NCBI GenBank assembly: GCA_029907285.1
Contig: JARYMD010000030.1
Location: 1-19,029, forward strand
Length of the DNA: 19,029 nt
Direction: 5' to 3'
DNA from: Verrucomicrobiota bacterium
Lineage (GTDB): Bacteria; Verrucomicrobiota; Verrucomicrobiia; Limisphaerales; J093
Within the stretch, counting starts at the first letter, position 1. Every line of letters begins with the position of its first letter. Under the pieces are notes generated by a model. It worked only from the letters and a program-made list of their open reading frames with translations. It made no database searches and had not been told where the DNA came from. Below are positions 1 to 7,577 of the stretch, piece after piece. Position numbers and translations under genes: made by a program.

Positions 1-456
1 CAGGAGCTCCGCTCCAAACCCAGCAGCGGCAAACATCAGTGCATGTCTTGTCTGCGCGCCTTGCGACCCGCCGTAACGCACCTCAATGGTATCGAAGAAT
101 CTTTGTACACCCCCGGCCAAGGCCTCGAAAGCGTGCTCGACAGATTTGATGCCGAATTGGCGTGCGCCATCGTTTGCCGTGCCAACAGGCAAAATGCCAA
201 GCGGCGTCTTGCATCCGCTCTCGATCAATCCATTGGCCACTTCATTCACGGTCCCATCGCCGCCGACGGCGACCACCGCATCGCAGTGGCCTGCAGCATC
301 ACGCGCAAGAGCGATGGCGCGGCCGGGGCCATGTGTGTAAGCGATCTGTAGCGACGCACGCAACTCCTCCATGCGCCGGCGCAGTCTCGCCCATCGCTGC
401 GCGGATTTGCCGGCACCCGCAGCAGGATTGACAACAACAAAAAACCGATTGGACAT
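1..456 (-). CDS. Diacylglycerol/lipid kinase family protein, 3' end beyond the window
   Basis: The first 152 codons of a lipid kinase of the DAGK catalytic-domain (YegS/BmrU-like) family are present; the gene runs off the left edge. The family transfers phosphate from ATP to a lipid such as diacylglycerol. Seen: an N-terminal VVVNPAAGAGKS segment (residues 7-18), the nucleotide-binding motif GGDGTVNE (65-72) and GILPVGTAND (87-96), all in family order and spacing. The ATG at 456-454 is preceded by GGAGGA with short spacing, one of the best ribosome-binding sites in the window. It lies 28 bases after the trpS stop on the same strand, so the two are probably co-transcribed, although no functional link is known. 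The exact lipid substrate cannot be told from the N-terminal half. Confidence 0.9.
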   Translation of the reverse strand, partial: MSNRFFVVVNPAAGAGKSAQRWARLRRRMEELRASLQIAYTHGPGRAIALARDAAGHCDAVVAVGGDGTVNEVANGLIESGCKTPLGILPVGTANDGARQFGIKSVEHAFEALAGGVQRFFDTIEVRYGGSQGAQTRHALMFAAAGFGAELL

Positions 457-484
457 GCGTCCTCCGGCGAACCTCAGCCAGCCG

Positions 485-1471
485 TCAGTCAAGGCCTGCT
501 GCGTGGCGCGCCCGTTCAAGCACGACAGAAGCAATCGCGCGCGCCTTTGTCGCGCTGTCACGCAGCACCTGCCTGACGTAATCCAGGTTCTTCGACAACT
601 CTTCTCTGCGACGCCGTGCCTCAGCGAAATAGGCCCAGTAATACTCGAACAGCGTCTTCTTCAAATCGCCATAACCAAGGCCGCCCGCCCGCAGCCTTTC
701 CTCATAATCACGCGCCACTTCCGGCGGCGCCACAAGCCGAAGAATCTGAATCGCAAGATTGCGGTCTGCGTCGGGCTTCGGCTCCGCCGGGCTGCGGCTG
801 TCCATGACAATGCTCATGACCTTTTTTCGGAGGACCTTTTCTTCACCGAAGATTTCGATGGTATTGCCGTAGCTCTTGCTCATTTTCTGGCCGTCGGTGC
901 CGGGGACGACAGCCACCTCGTCGCGTATGAGCGGTTCAGGGATAACGAATGTCTCGCCGTAGATGTTATTGAACTTCATGGCGATGTCGCGCGTGACCTC
1001 GACATGCTGCTTCTGATCGCGTCCAACCGGCACCACGTTCGAGTCGTAGATGAGAATGTCGGCCGCCATCAGCACCGGGTAGGCAAACAGCCCGTGGTTG
1101 ACCTTTTCGAGGTCGTCCTGTGCAAGTTTGGCCTTCTTGTCCTTGTAAGAATGGCAGCGCTCAAGCAATCCCATGGGCGTCACCGTCGAAAGAAGCCATG
1201 TCAGCTCCGTCACTTCCGGCACGTCAGATTGCTTGAAGAAGAGAGTGCGCGACGCATCAAGGCCGCAGGCCAGAAAATCAAGGGCGACGTCGATGCTGTT
1301 TCGGCGCCGCTGTTCGGCGTCGAAAAGCGATGTCATTGAGTGAAGATCGGCGATGAAATAGAGGGCTTCGCCCTGCTGCTGCAGTTCAATGGCCGGCTTC
1401 ATCATCCCGAAATAATTTCCGAGATGAAGCGCTCCAGACGGTTGAATACCTGACAAAATACGCACGGACAC
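485..1471 (-). CDS. trpS: Tryptophan--tRNA ligase (TrpRS)
   Basis: Cytoplasmic class I aminoacyl-tRNA synthetase that charges tRNA-Trp with tryptophan using ATP. The 328-residue length is normal for bacterial TrpRS. Seen: N-terminal SGIQPSGALHLGNYFG (residues 7-22) with the HIGH-type signature HLGN, the family segment HVEVTRDIAMKFN, and the KMSKS loop GQKMSKSYGN at about residues 193-202. The start is a GTG at 1471-1469; the encoded N-terminus matches the family right at its beginning, so a downstream start is unlikely. No strong Shine-Dalgarno sequence precedes it. It heads a minus-strand pair with the lipid kinase gene and is divergent from the unknown gene starting near 1547, with both promoters expected in the short gap. 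Confidence 0.97.
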   Translation of the reverse strand: MSVRILSGIQPSGALHLGNYFGMMKPAIELQQQGEALYFIADLHSMTSLFDAEQRRRNSIDVALDFLACGLDASRTLFFKQSDVPEVTELTWLLSTVTPMGLLERCHSYKDKKAKLAQDDLEKVNHGLFAYPVLMAADILIYDSNVVPVGRDQKQHVEVTRDIAMKFNNIYGETFVIPEPLIRDEVAVVPGTDGQKMSKSYGNTIEIFGEEKVLRKKVMSIVMDSRSPAEPKPDADRNLAIQILRLVAPPEVARDYEERLRAGGLGYGDLKKTLFEYYWAYFAEARRRREELSKNLDYVRQVLRDSATKARAIASVVLERARHAAGLD

Positions 1472-1546
1472 ACCCTAACAGGTCGTGCCGCGCCAATCAA
1501 CAATTTGGCTTTGAACTTGGCGCGACTGCTGTACCGTGATTCCGTC

Positions 1547-2155
1547 ATGGGACACGACCCTGAAATGGAGATTGACTCGCTGTGGAAAGAATACGGCAAG
1601 GTCTTCCGCGAGTTTGACGATTTGACGCTGGCACGTTGGATGGCACAAACACTCGGACAGTTGCGCGGGCGCGTCTGGCGCCTGTCGCACCCATTGGTCG
1701 CTTGCTACAGGCTGGCGGCCCGGGCAGCCCATGAAAAACAGGTCTGGCTGAAAAGATTGGTCGTTGTCCCCACTGATTACCCGGAGTCGGCTTGTTGTCG
1801 CGCCCCGGTTTTGCCCCTGCTCACACGCGACGTTCTTCAATCCGGCCTGGGATGTCTCCATTGCGACGGCACTGCTGTCCCTCTGGACGAACTTCCGGCG
1901 GACCTTCTGCCGCTGATAACCGATTGGGCCGACCAGTACGCGAAAATACACGCCGTGGCGCATTGGGACCTGGCCCAACAACGCGACGCCGCCGATTACG
2001 ATCAGGCATTTGACGCGGCGGCAGAAAAAGCCGAGGAACTGCTGTCATTGGCAGGCCGGGAGCTGGCTCCAAGGTTGCTGGAACTTTACCCGGCCGTTAT
2101 CTGGGAAGACCAGGACGAGTGCCTTGAAGTGCAACCCGAGGACATAAAGCTTTAG
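1547..2155 (+). CDS. Hypothetical protein, about 202 residues, Cys-pair motifs
   Basis: I do not recognise this family. The ATG at 1547 gives 202 residues; a TTG at 1505 in the same frame would add 14 and is possible, but neither has a clear ribosome-binding site. The product is predicted soluble, with no signal peptide or membrane segment. The N-terminal half is charged and probably helical. The middle has Cys-Cys (ESACC) and, about 20 residues on, a CxxC (GCLHCDG), which could be half of a zinc-binding site or a redox pair. The C-terminal third (about residues 120-202) is acidic and helix-rich and ends in a run of Asp/Glu. A real gene is supported by the long open frame, sensible codon use and the lack of a better competitor on either strand. 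It is divergent from trpS and is followed by a repeat element. Confidence 0.7.
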   Translation: MGHDPEMEIDSLWKEYGKVFREFDDLTLARWMAQTLGQLRGRVWRLSHPLVACYRLAARAAHEKQVWLKRLVVVPTDYPESACCRAPVLPLLTRDVLQSGLGCLHCDGTAVPLDELPADLLPLITDWADQYAKIHAVAHWDLAQQRDAADYDQAFDAAAEKAEELLSLAGRELAPRLLELYPAVIWEDQDECLEVQPEDIKL

Positions 2156-2156
2156 C

Positions 2157-2297
2157 CCGCATATTTCCCTGCCCGGCGTAGCCGGAACCAAAGTCACCTG
2201 ACGGGCAATGCCGCCGGCTCTTGCCCCCCGGACCTTCAACCACGCCGGGCTGGGAAACATCTGCTGAGACTCGGTCACGACGAAAAGCACCCTGATC
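2157..2297. repeat. Dispersed hairpin element, copy A
   Basis: A 141-base intergenic element that starts just after the stop of the gene ending at 2155. It matches 9345-9493 in the same orientation, with close similarity over both ends and a shorter loop. Its ends are inverted repeats: 2164-2181 pairs with 2240-2257 at 16 of 18 positions. A conserved core, GGAACCAAAGT then TGACGGGCAA, lies just inside the left arm. It contains no plausible gene. It could be a REP/MITE-like element or a structured RNA segment; the sequence alone does not decide. Confidence 0.8.
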
Positions 2298-2472
2298 AAG
2301 CCCACCACTGGACCGGGCGCTGCCAGAGGTTGTCAGCTCGGGCGAGTTCGCCTTCAACGGCCTGCGCAATCCCGACCCGCGGGCTCGCCTCTATCCGGCC
2401 CTCGCTGCATCACAAGAAACGCTGCCGCACTGCTTGTGTGACTCGTCGGCGCACTGTGGCGCAGCAACGATT
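2298..2472. other. Intergenic spacer, nothing recognised
   Basis: Between repeat copy A and the convergent stop of the glycoside-hydrolase-like gene. An open frame crosses it on the plus strand but is overlapped by the strong minus-strand gene further on and resembles no family I know. No U-tract terminator was seen. Confidence 0.5.
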
Positions 2473-4677
2473 TCATCGCGTTCCGGGTTTCTCGATGACG
2501 AGCCATGTGCGGCCTTTGGCGGGGACTGTGACCTCGACTGTCACCTGCCGTTGCCAGTCCAGTTCGTAAACTCGAGCATTGCCATCCTCGTGCCGAATCA
2601 ATGCTCTCTTATCAAGACCGGTGTAATACAAGGGCAGGACCAGAGTTCGCACTACGGGTTCCTGCAGTGGGTTGTAAATCATGGCCAGTCCGCACCGTTT
2701 GAGCGCAGGGTTCACATGCAAAAAGTAGTCGATGTCCCGCCCGTCAGCGCGCCGCAGATGAATGATGTCGGACTCGAGTATGTCGCGGTATTCCTTGAAC
2801 CAGCTCACCCAGCGTTTGAGGACGCCCTTGGTTTCCCCGGAATCATAGAGTCGCGGTCCCCGGTAGCAGGCTTGAACGCCTGCGCCAAAGTTGTTGGCAA
2901 GATGCGCTTCGTAATCGGCCAGATGCTCCCTGAGCGGTTCGAGGGTGGCAGCAGCACCGCCGCCGTGGTATTCGGTCAATGGCACGAACATCCAGCCCAT
3001 CGTCGGTGTTTTTTCGAACGTGCCGTCGTAAATGTTTTGTCGGCCGTGGATCAATTGCTGCGCGCGTGGCAATGACCAGTTGTCTTCGCGGTAGCCCATG
3101 CCGGTTTTGGTTGAGCCGGTGAAGAAGTAATAATCTGGCGCATTCACGTACACACCGTGTTCGCGGCACCAGATGTAGAAATCTGCGCTTAACCGCCACT
3201 GGGTCCATTGTGAATCAGCCAATCCGCGATGGCCCGGGTGAACCGTCGAAGCACACACATCGCCCGGATACGGGCCGTCGTGCTCGATCAGGTCAAGGCC
3301 GGTCTTTTCGATGAATTGCCTGATTTGCCTGAGGTAGTTGGTGCCCCAGCGGCTTGCGAGGCACGGCGCGTTACCAAAAATTGCTCCGCCCGGCCGGCCG
3401 GTTGCAGGGTTTATCACGTCATTCGCATCGTCAATGCGCCTGCTGCTGAACAACGAATAAGCGCCGACTTCGATTCCTTTGCCATGTGCATAGTCCACGT
3501 CTGCCTTGATACGGGCGATGTAGGCCGGGTCTTCGTTTTCCATGTTCAGCCCGCTGCCGAAAGTGTAAATGATCATTTCGAACCCGACTTCAGCGCACTG
3601 ATCCACGGCAGCACGGAATGCCTGTGTGTCCGCGCTGCGGACGTGCATCATGATCGGGTTTTCGGTGATCCACGGGGCGAGGGCGCGCTGGGCGCGGCGC
3701 AACGCCAGCCCCTGCCGCTCTCGGCTGTCGCTGTCGTGCACGACCAACCATGTGCGCCATGATTTCCAAGTTTCGCCCGGTGCTAGTGTCACGCCCGGGC
3801 CAATTGGGGGACGCACCAACAGAAGACACGGCGTTTTCCGCTCGTAATGGACCTGGGTTTTGTACTCGGGGTCTGGCACCCATTCGGTGACCTTGCTCGA
3901 GGTTACCGGGTCCATGCCACCGAAACTGTAGTCGCTCATGACCGAAATGGGCGGCAGGCGCCACTTGTTTGTTGGACGTGCATCGACGGCGGATTCGGCT
4001 TCGACGGCGGCCAACACTTCCGTGGTCAGGCGGTCCAGAGTGACGGGTTGATCAGTGCCGTTGCTGATGGTCAACCATTTCCCGAGGACCGGCAAGCTGT
4101 CGTAAAGTTCGTAATGCACAACCACGGCGAGCCCTTGCGGGGCTGCAGGCGGCGGCGTGTACCGGAAATCAATCGTGACACCGGGCGGTGGCCATGGCAG
4201 ATTTGCGCTGTGTCGTTTCCGATGCCACGAAAAAGGGGCGACCGGTTTGCCTGCCGACCATGATTCCAATCGAAAAGCGTTTGTGGTTTCGCGCATGTCA
4301 TCAAGCCACTCTGGCAGCAGGTAGGCGTGATCAGGTTGACCGACCAAACCTCCGACGTTGTAGTCGTGACCGTTCAGGGTCACAACAGCTTCCGGCCTCA
4401 CTGCGCGCAACAGACTGGCCCTGGTCATCAGGTTGTCCAGAGCAACTGTCGCCCCATTCGGGGATAGTCGGAATATGCGCCGAATCAGTCCGTTGCTCAG
4501 CACGATTTCGTTTGTTGCAGTTCCCCGCTGGATTTCAGCGGGGCGTTCCGTGGAACCGAGCAGCCAGTCATCCTGACGGGTTAATGGCAGATCAAACCGG
4601 TGCAATTGAGCGGCACCGGACAGCGCCATCACAACTGATAAAACAACGAGCAACCGGGCTGTCTGGAATCCTCGCAT
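2473..4677 (-). CDS. Secreted glycoside-hydrolase-like protein (clan GH-D / alpha-galactosidase-like, tentative)
   Basis: A 734-residue exported protein. Residues 1-24 (MRGFQTARLLVVLSVVMALSGAAQ) form a clear signal peptide. I chose the ATG at 4677-4675, preceded by AGGG at good spacing, over an in-frame GTG at 4713 that would put 12 polar residues before the signal. Visible layout: a beta-rich N-terminal region (about 30-330, with phrases such as EIVLSNGLIRR and GKWLTISNGTDQPVTL), a probable (beta/alpha)8 barrel (about 335-640) and a C-terminal beta region. The barrel holds FEMIIYTFGSG, then LDLIEHDGPYPGDVCAST near residues 455-475 and WNLP-like EDNWSLPRAQ. That order resembles alpha-galactosidase-type barrels (GH27/GH36/GH31 relatives), where an Asp after a beta strand is the nucleophile. 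Family assignment and substrate are inference. It could act on plant or algal polysaccharide side chains in the periplasm or outside the cell. No neighbouring sugar transporter or regulator. Confidence 0.85.
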   Translation of the reverse strand: MRGFQTARLLVVLSVVMALSGAAQLHRFDLPLTRQDDWLLGSTERPAEIQRGTATNEIVLSNGLIRRIFRLSPNGATVALDNLMTRASLLRAVRPEAVVTLNGHDYNVGGLVGQPDHAYLLPEWLDDMRETTNAFRLESWSAGKPVAPFSWHRKRHSANLPWPPPGVTIDFRYTPPPAAPQGLAVVVHYELYDSLPVLGKWLTISNGTDQPVTLDRLTTEVLAAVEAESAVDARPTNKWRLPPISVMSDYSFGGMDPVTSSKVTEWVPDPEYKTQVHYERKTPCLLLVRPPIGPGVTLAPGETWKSWRTWLVVHDSDSRERQGLALRRAQRALAPWITENPIMMHVRSADTQAFRAAVDQCAEVGFEMIIYTFGSGLNMENEDPAYIARIKADVDYAHGKGIEVGAYSLFSSRRIDDANDVINPATGRPGGAIFGNAPCLASRWGTNYLRQIRQFIEKTGLDLIEHDGPYPGDVCASTVHPGHRGLADSQWTQWRLSADFYIWCREHGVYVNAPDYYFFTGSTKTGMGYREDNWSLPRAQQLIHGRQNIYDGTFEKTPTMGWMFVPLTEYHGGGAAATLEPLREHLADYEAHLANNFGAGVQACYRGPRLYDSGETKGVLKRWVSWFKEYRDILESDIIHLRRADGRDIDYFLHVNPALKRCGLAMIYNPLQEPVVRTLVLPLYYTGLDKRALIRHEDGNARVYELDWQRQVTVEVTVPAKGRTWLVIEKPGTR

Positions 4678-4856
4678 CCGCGCCCTGCAAAACTGGCTTC
4701 GAGTCTGAATCACGCAGCGAGCCTAGAGCTTCGCATGGCCGGGTCAATCTCCGTTCGCCATCGTGTTCCAACGCTCAAGCTAGCAGAACCCGGCCCGGGC
4801 ACAGGTGCAATTGAATGGCAGCTTGACAAGAGGCCAGGTGCAGCCAATTTCAACGT
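4678..4856. promoter_or_regulatory. Divergent intergenic region between glycoside-hydrolase-like and MBL-fold genes
   Basis: About 180 bases separate the ATG of the minus-strand secreted protein from the GTG of the plus-strand metallohydrolase, so promoters for both should lie here. I see no convincing -35/-10 pair or operator palindrome. An in-frame ATG at 4815 upstream of the metallohydrolase meets a TGA three codons later and cannot be its start. Confidence 0.35.
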
Positions 4857-5819
4857 GTGAGTCTTGCACGGCGTAAATTCATCGTTGCTGGCGGCATAAT
4901 CTTGGCCGGGGCGGCCGGAGGCGCCGCATGGCTGAATTCGTCTTCTTCGAGGCTTGCCCGATTCGCCCGACAATTGGCTCGTGATGTTCCACGTTCGCCG
5001 GCCGCACCGCAGTTCAAGCCAACCCCAAAAGCATGGCCTGAAAATGCCATTTCAGCGTGTTGGATCGGCCATGCCTCCGTGTTGATTGGGTTTTATGGGG
5101 TGAACGTGCTGATCGATCCTGTCTTTAGCACGCGGGTCGGTATTGGCTTTGGCTTGGGCACAATCGGCCCAAAACGCTACGTCGCGCCGGCGCTCACGCC
5201 GCACGAGCTTCCGCGAATCGATCTGCTGCTCATCTCGCACGCTCACATGGACCATTTGGATATTCCATCGCTGCGCAGACTGCCGCCAAGCACTCCCACA
5301 GTGACGGCGCGGGAGACCGCGGACCTCTGCGCAAGCGCGGGGCTGAAATCGGTCACTGAACTCGGCTGGGGCGAAACCGCTCGCCATAAGACAGCCCGAG
5401 GCGAGATTGTCATTGAAGCGTTTGAAGTGAAACACTGGGGACGCCGCTGGCCGAGCAATCGCGATCGGGGATACAACGGCTACATTCTGAGGCGGGAAGG
5501 CCGCGCTTTGTTATTCGCGGGCGATACGGGTTACACCGCTGCTTTTGCGGGGCTAAAGAGCAGGGGGCCGTTTGACCTGGCTCTGATGCCGATCGGCGCT
5601 TACAACCCATGGATTCGCAACCATTGCACGCCCGAAGAAGCCGTAAGAATGGCCGACCTCGCCGAAGCGAAGAGAATTGCCCCAATTCATCACAAGACAT
5701 TCAAGCTGAGCGAGGAACCGATGGACGAACCCTTGGAGAGGTTCGAGCAAGCCCTTCGGGGCGAGCCCGATCGCATTGCGTTTCGGCGCATCGGCGAAAG
5801 CTGCTGCATTAATCTTTGA
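4857..5819 (+). CDS. Metallo-beta-lactamase-fold hydrolase, NAPE-PLD/UlaG type, with Tat-like signal
   Basis: A 320-residue exported zinc-dependent hydrolase. The GTG start at 4857 gives MSLARRKFIVAGGIILAGAAGG: a twin-arginine (RRxF) motif followed by a hydrophobic stretch, as in a Tat signal. This suggests a folded, metal-loaded enzyme exported to the periplasm or held at the membrane. Mature-domain motifs: WIGHASVLI (about residues 69-77), LIDPVFS, the signature HxHxDH as SHAHMDHLD (about 126-134), a histidine in VKHWGRRW (about 190), the metal-bridging Asp in FAGDTGY (about 220-226) and the terminal PIHHKTF (about 275-281). This combination, together with KRYVAPALTPHELPRIDLLLISH, is typical of bacterial homologues of N-acyl-phosphatidylethanolamine phospholipase D; the real substrate is unknown. 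Its last 11 bases overlap the 3' end of the opposing cupin gene. Confidence 0.93.
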   Translation: MSLARRKFIVAGGIILAGAAGGAAWLNSSSSRLARFARQLARDVPRSPAAPQFKPTPKAWPENAISACWIGHASVLIGFYGVNVLIDPVFSTRVGIGFGLGTIGPKRYVAPALTPHELPRIDLLLISHAHMDHLDIPSLRRLPPSTPTVTARETADLCASAGLKSVTELGWGETARHKTARGEIVIEAFEVKHWGRRWPSNRDRGYNGYILRREGRALLFAGDTGYTAAFAGLKSRGPFDLALMPIGAYNPWIRNHCTPEEAVRMADLAEAKRIAPIHHKTFKLSEEPMDEPLERFEQALRGEPDRIAFRRIGESCCINL

Positions 5820-6201
5820 TCAACATTTCTTTTACAGTATCGGGCATGGCGGGATCGTGAGGCACTGAGTTGAACGTCACCAGCAGCATGGGTCTTGTGC
5901 CAACGCTCTTGAAGGCGTGAGGCACTCCGGGTGGGATTGTGAACCGCCGCGCTTCCCCCTCATGCACGAGATAGTCCCGCACGACGCCGTCCTCTTTCAA
6001 TCGGACCAGAGCCTCGCCGGCAACGACGACTGTTTCGGTTCCGATCTTATGTGCGTGATTGCCCCGAATGCAGCCAGGTTCGGTCAACACGATGTGCACA
6101 TTGCGTTGTTGTTGAATGAGGTCGCCCCCAATTGGCTCGAACAAAAGTCCGCGCTGATCGATCACGCATCGGACCGATTCAACAACCACTTTTGTCTTCA
6201 T
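5809..6201 (-). CDS. Single-domain cupin, CapF C-terminal-like
   Basis: A 130-residue cytoplasmic one-domain cupin. Motif 1 is GCIRGNHAHKIGTETVVVAG (residues 43-62), with His49, His51 and Glu56 as probable metal ligands. Motif 2 is IPPGVPHAFKSVG (89-101), with His95 completing the site. The RGNHAHK/PPGVPHAF wording resembles the C-terminal cupin of capsule enzyme CapF and WxcM/FdtA-type sugar cupins, but here the cupin stands alone with no sugar-nucleotide genes nearby. Substrate is unknown; it could be an epimerase-type enzyme or a small-molecule sensor. The ATG at 6201 is preceded by AGGG about ten bases upstream. It starts 36 bases after the purC stop, so it is likely the last gene of a purC transcript, and its stop overlaps the opposing metallohydrolase gene. 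Confidence 0.88.
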   Translation of the reverse strand: MKTKVVVESVRCVIDQRGLLFEPIGGDLIQQQRNVHIVLTEPGCIRGNHAHKIGTETVVVAGEALVRLKEDGVVRDYLVHEGEARRFTIPPGVPHAFKSVGTRPMLLVTFNSVPHDPAMPDTVKEMLIKD

Positions 6202-6237
6202 GATGCTTTGCCCTGTGATTGCCTGGAAATCCCCGGG

Positions 6238-7128
6238 CTAAAGCGGTCGTCCCGTCAGGCGCTCGTAGGCTTCGAGGTATTTCTGTTGTGTGCGCGCGAC
6301 AACGTCCGGTGGAAGCGACGGTGCCGGCGGAGTTTTGTTCCAGTTGATCGATTCGAGGTAATCGCGCACGAACTGTTTGTCAAAGCTCGCTTGGGACCGG
6401 CCGGGTTCGTATGTGTCGGCCGGCCAGAATCTGGATGAATCGGGCGTTAGCACTTCATCGATGAGAATGAGTTGTCCGTTGTGCAATCCGAACTCGAACT
6501 TGGTGTCGGCAATGATGATTCCCCTGTCCCTTGCGTAATCTCGCGCGCTGCGATAGAGGGTGAGGCTGTAATCACGCACCTGACTGGCCAGATTCGACCC
6601 GAGGAGAGACTCGACACGATCAAAGGAAATATTCTCGTCGTGGCCGGTTTCAGCCTTTGTTGCAGGGGTGAATATTGGTTCGGGCAATTCGTCGGCTTCG
6701 CGCAACCCCGGCGGCAGCTTTATTCCACAGACAGTTTGAGAAGCCCGGTATTCCTTCCATCCTGAGCCGGCAAGGTACCCACGCACGACGCACTCGACAG
6801 GCAAAGGCTTGGCCTTTTTCACAAGCATCGCTCGTCTTGCGAGCAACCTGGCGTATGGTGCAAGCCTGGCTGGCCACGGGTCTGTCGGCCCAGCAAGGAG
6901 CTGGTTTGGAACAAGACCGGCAAATCGATCAAACCAAAAGAATGACAATTGCGTCAGAACCTCGCCTTTCCGCGGTATGCCGTTCGGCATAACACAGTCA
7001 AAAGCCGAAATCCTGTCGGTCGCCACCAGCAGCAACGCGTCATCGAGGTCGAACACCTCGCGGACTTTTCCGCGGCGCAACTTTGGAATGCCCGGAATAT
7101 CTATGTTCAGCAATGGTTCGGATGTCAC
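6238..7128 (-). CDS. purC: Phosphoribosylaminoimidazole-succinocarboxamide synthase (SAICAR synthetase)
   Basis: Catalyses the ATP-dependent joining of aspartate to CAIR to give SAICAR in de novo purine synthesis, in the cytoplasm. At 296 residues it is the longer form seen in yeast ADE1 and many bacteria rather than the ~240-residue E. coli type. Seen: RRGKVREVFDL (about residues 18-28), TDRISAFDCVMPNGIPRKG (38-56), VECVVRGYLAGSGWKEY (about 111-127), IIADTKFEFG (about 204-213) and LIDEVLTPDSSRFW (about 222-235), all in family order. The start is GTG at 7128-7126; an in-frame stop lies a short way upstream, no good Shine-Dalgarno sequence is present, and the N-terminus fits the family. Followed closely by the cupin gene; no other pur genes are nearby. 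Confidence 0.97.
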   Translation of the reverse strand: MTSEPLLNIDIPGIPKLRRGKVREVFDLDDALLLVATDRISAFDCVMPNGIPRKGEVLTQLSFFWFDRFAGLVPNQLLAGPTDPWPARLAPYARLLARRAMLVKKAKPLPVECVVRGYLAGSGWKEYRASQTVCGIKLPPGLREADELPEPIFTPATKAETGHDENISFDRVESLLGSNLASQVRDYSLTLYRSARDYARDRGIIIADTKFEFGLHNGQLILIDEVLTPDSSRFWPADTYEPGRSQASFDKQFVRDYLESINWNKTPPAPSLPPDVVARTQQKYLEAYERLTGRPL

Positions 7129-7577
7129 GCCGCGATGATGACGTGTCTTTTGCCGATGTCAAAGGGCTTGTCGCTTCCAGCTCACACTCGGAATTCTGAA
7201 TCTGCAAGCGGTCTCTTGGCTGAAACAAAGCAAAACCGGGTCCCGGAGCCAGAGGATGGGTCCGGAACCCGGGGAGCTTTCAGAGTACAACTGAGGAATT
7301 GCGAGGATACTCCGACCCCGACCGGTACTGAGCCGAAGCCGGAAAGTCTTTCAGGATTCAAAGAACAGCCGCACCCATGACCAGCACCAACATTTTCCGT
7401 CTCATGGCAAACAAATACCGTGTCAGGCCTGTGTCAAGCACCAGCGCATGAGGTATAACGGTTTCTAATTGTACGTTTTCATGAAAGGCAGGGACGGCAA
7501 AAGAAGGGCCGTCCATGAAATCGTGCGTAAAGGAGGACAGGCGCTCCGCGCCCGCCACAAACCACGTGCCTGGCACT
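7129..7577. other. Non-coding gap between cimA and purC
   Basis: Holds a strong terminator (7222-7272) and a hairpin at 7491-7514 (GGACGGC paired with GCCGTCC, with an outer CATGAAA/TTTCATG pair). A minus-strand open frame begins with GTG right after the cimA stop and ends at 7358. Its last 15 codons (MRRKMLVLVMGAAVL) look like the start of a signal peptide but are cut by a stop. I do not call it a gene. The purC promoter should lie between the terminator and 7128, but no clear boxes were seen. Confidence 0.5.
7222..7272 (-). terminator. Rho-independent terminator upstream of purC
   Basis: On the minus strand, CCGGGTTCCGGA (7272-7261) pairs with TCCGGGACCCGG (7247-7236) at 11 of 12 positions plus one G-T wobble, with a 13-base loop. 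It is followed at once by a T-rich run, TTTTGCTTTGTTT (7235-7223). The orientation fits termination of transcripts arriving from cimA, about 300 bases past its stop, and would insulate purC. Confidence 0.8.

Noticed and set aside
371..1339. A 322-codon plus-strand open frame opposite trpS
   Set aside because: It is the antisense shadow of trpS, which carries all its family motifs in order; the plus-strand product resembles nothing and has an Arg/His/Val-rich antisense look.
7431..7446. Operator-like palindrome around CAGGCCTG near a TTGACA in the cimA-purC gap
   Set aside because: The exact core is short (8 bases), no proper -10 lies at the right distance, and no intact gene follows.
7358..7576. 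A 72-codon minus-strand gene right after cimA
   Set aside because: Only its last 15 codons look gene-like, it begins at a GTG with no ribosome-binding site, and much of it is a hairpin region.
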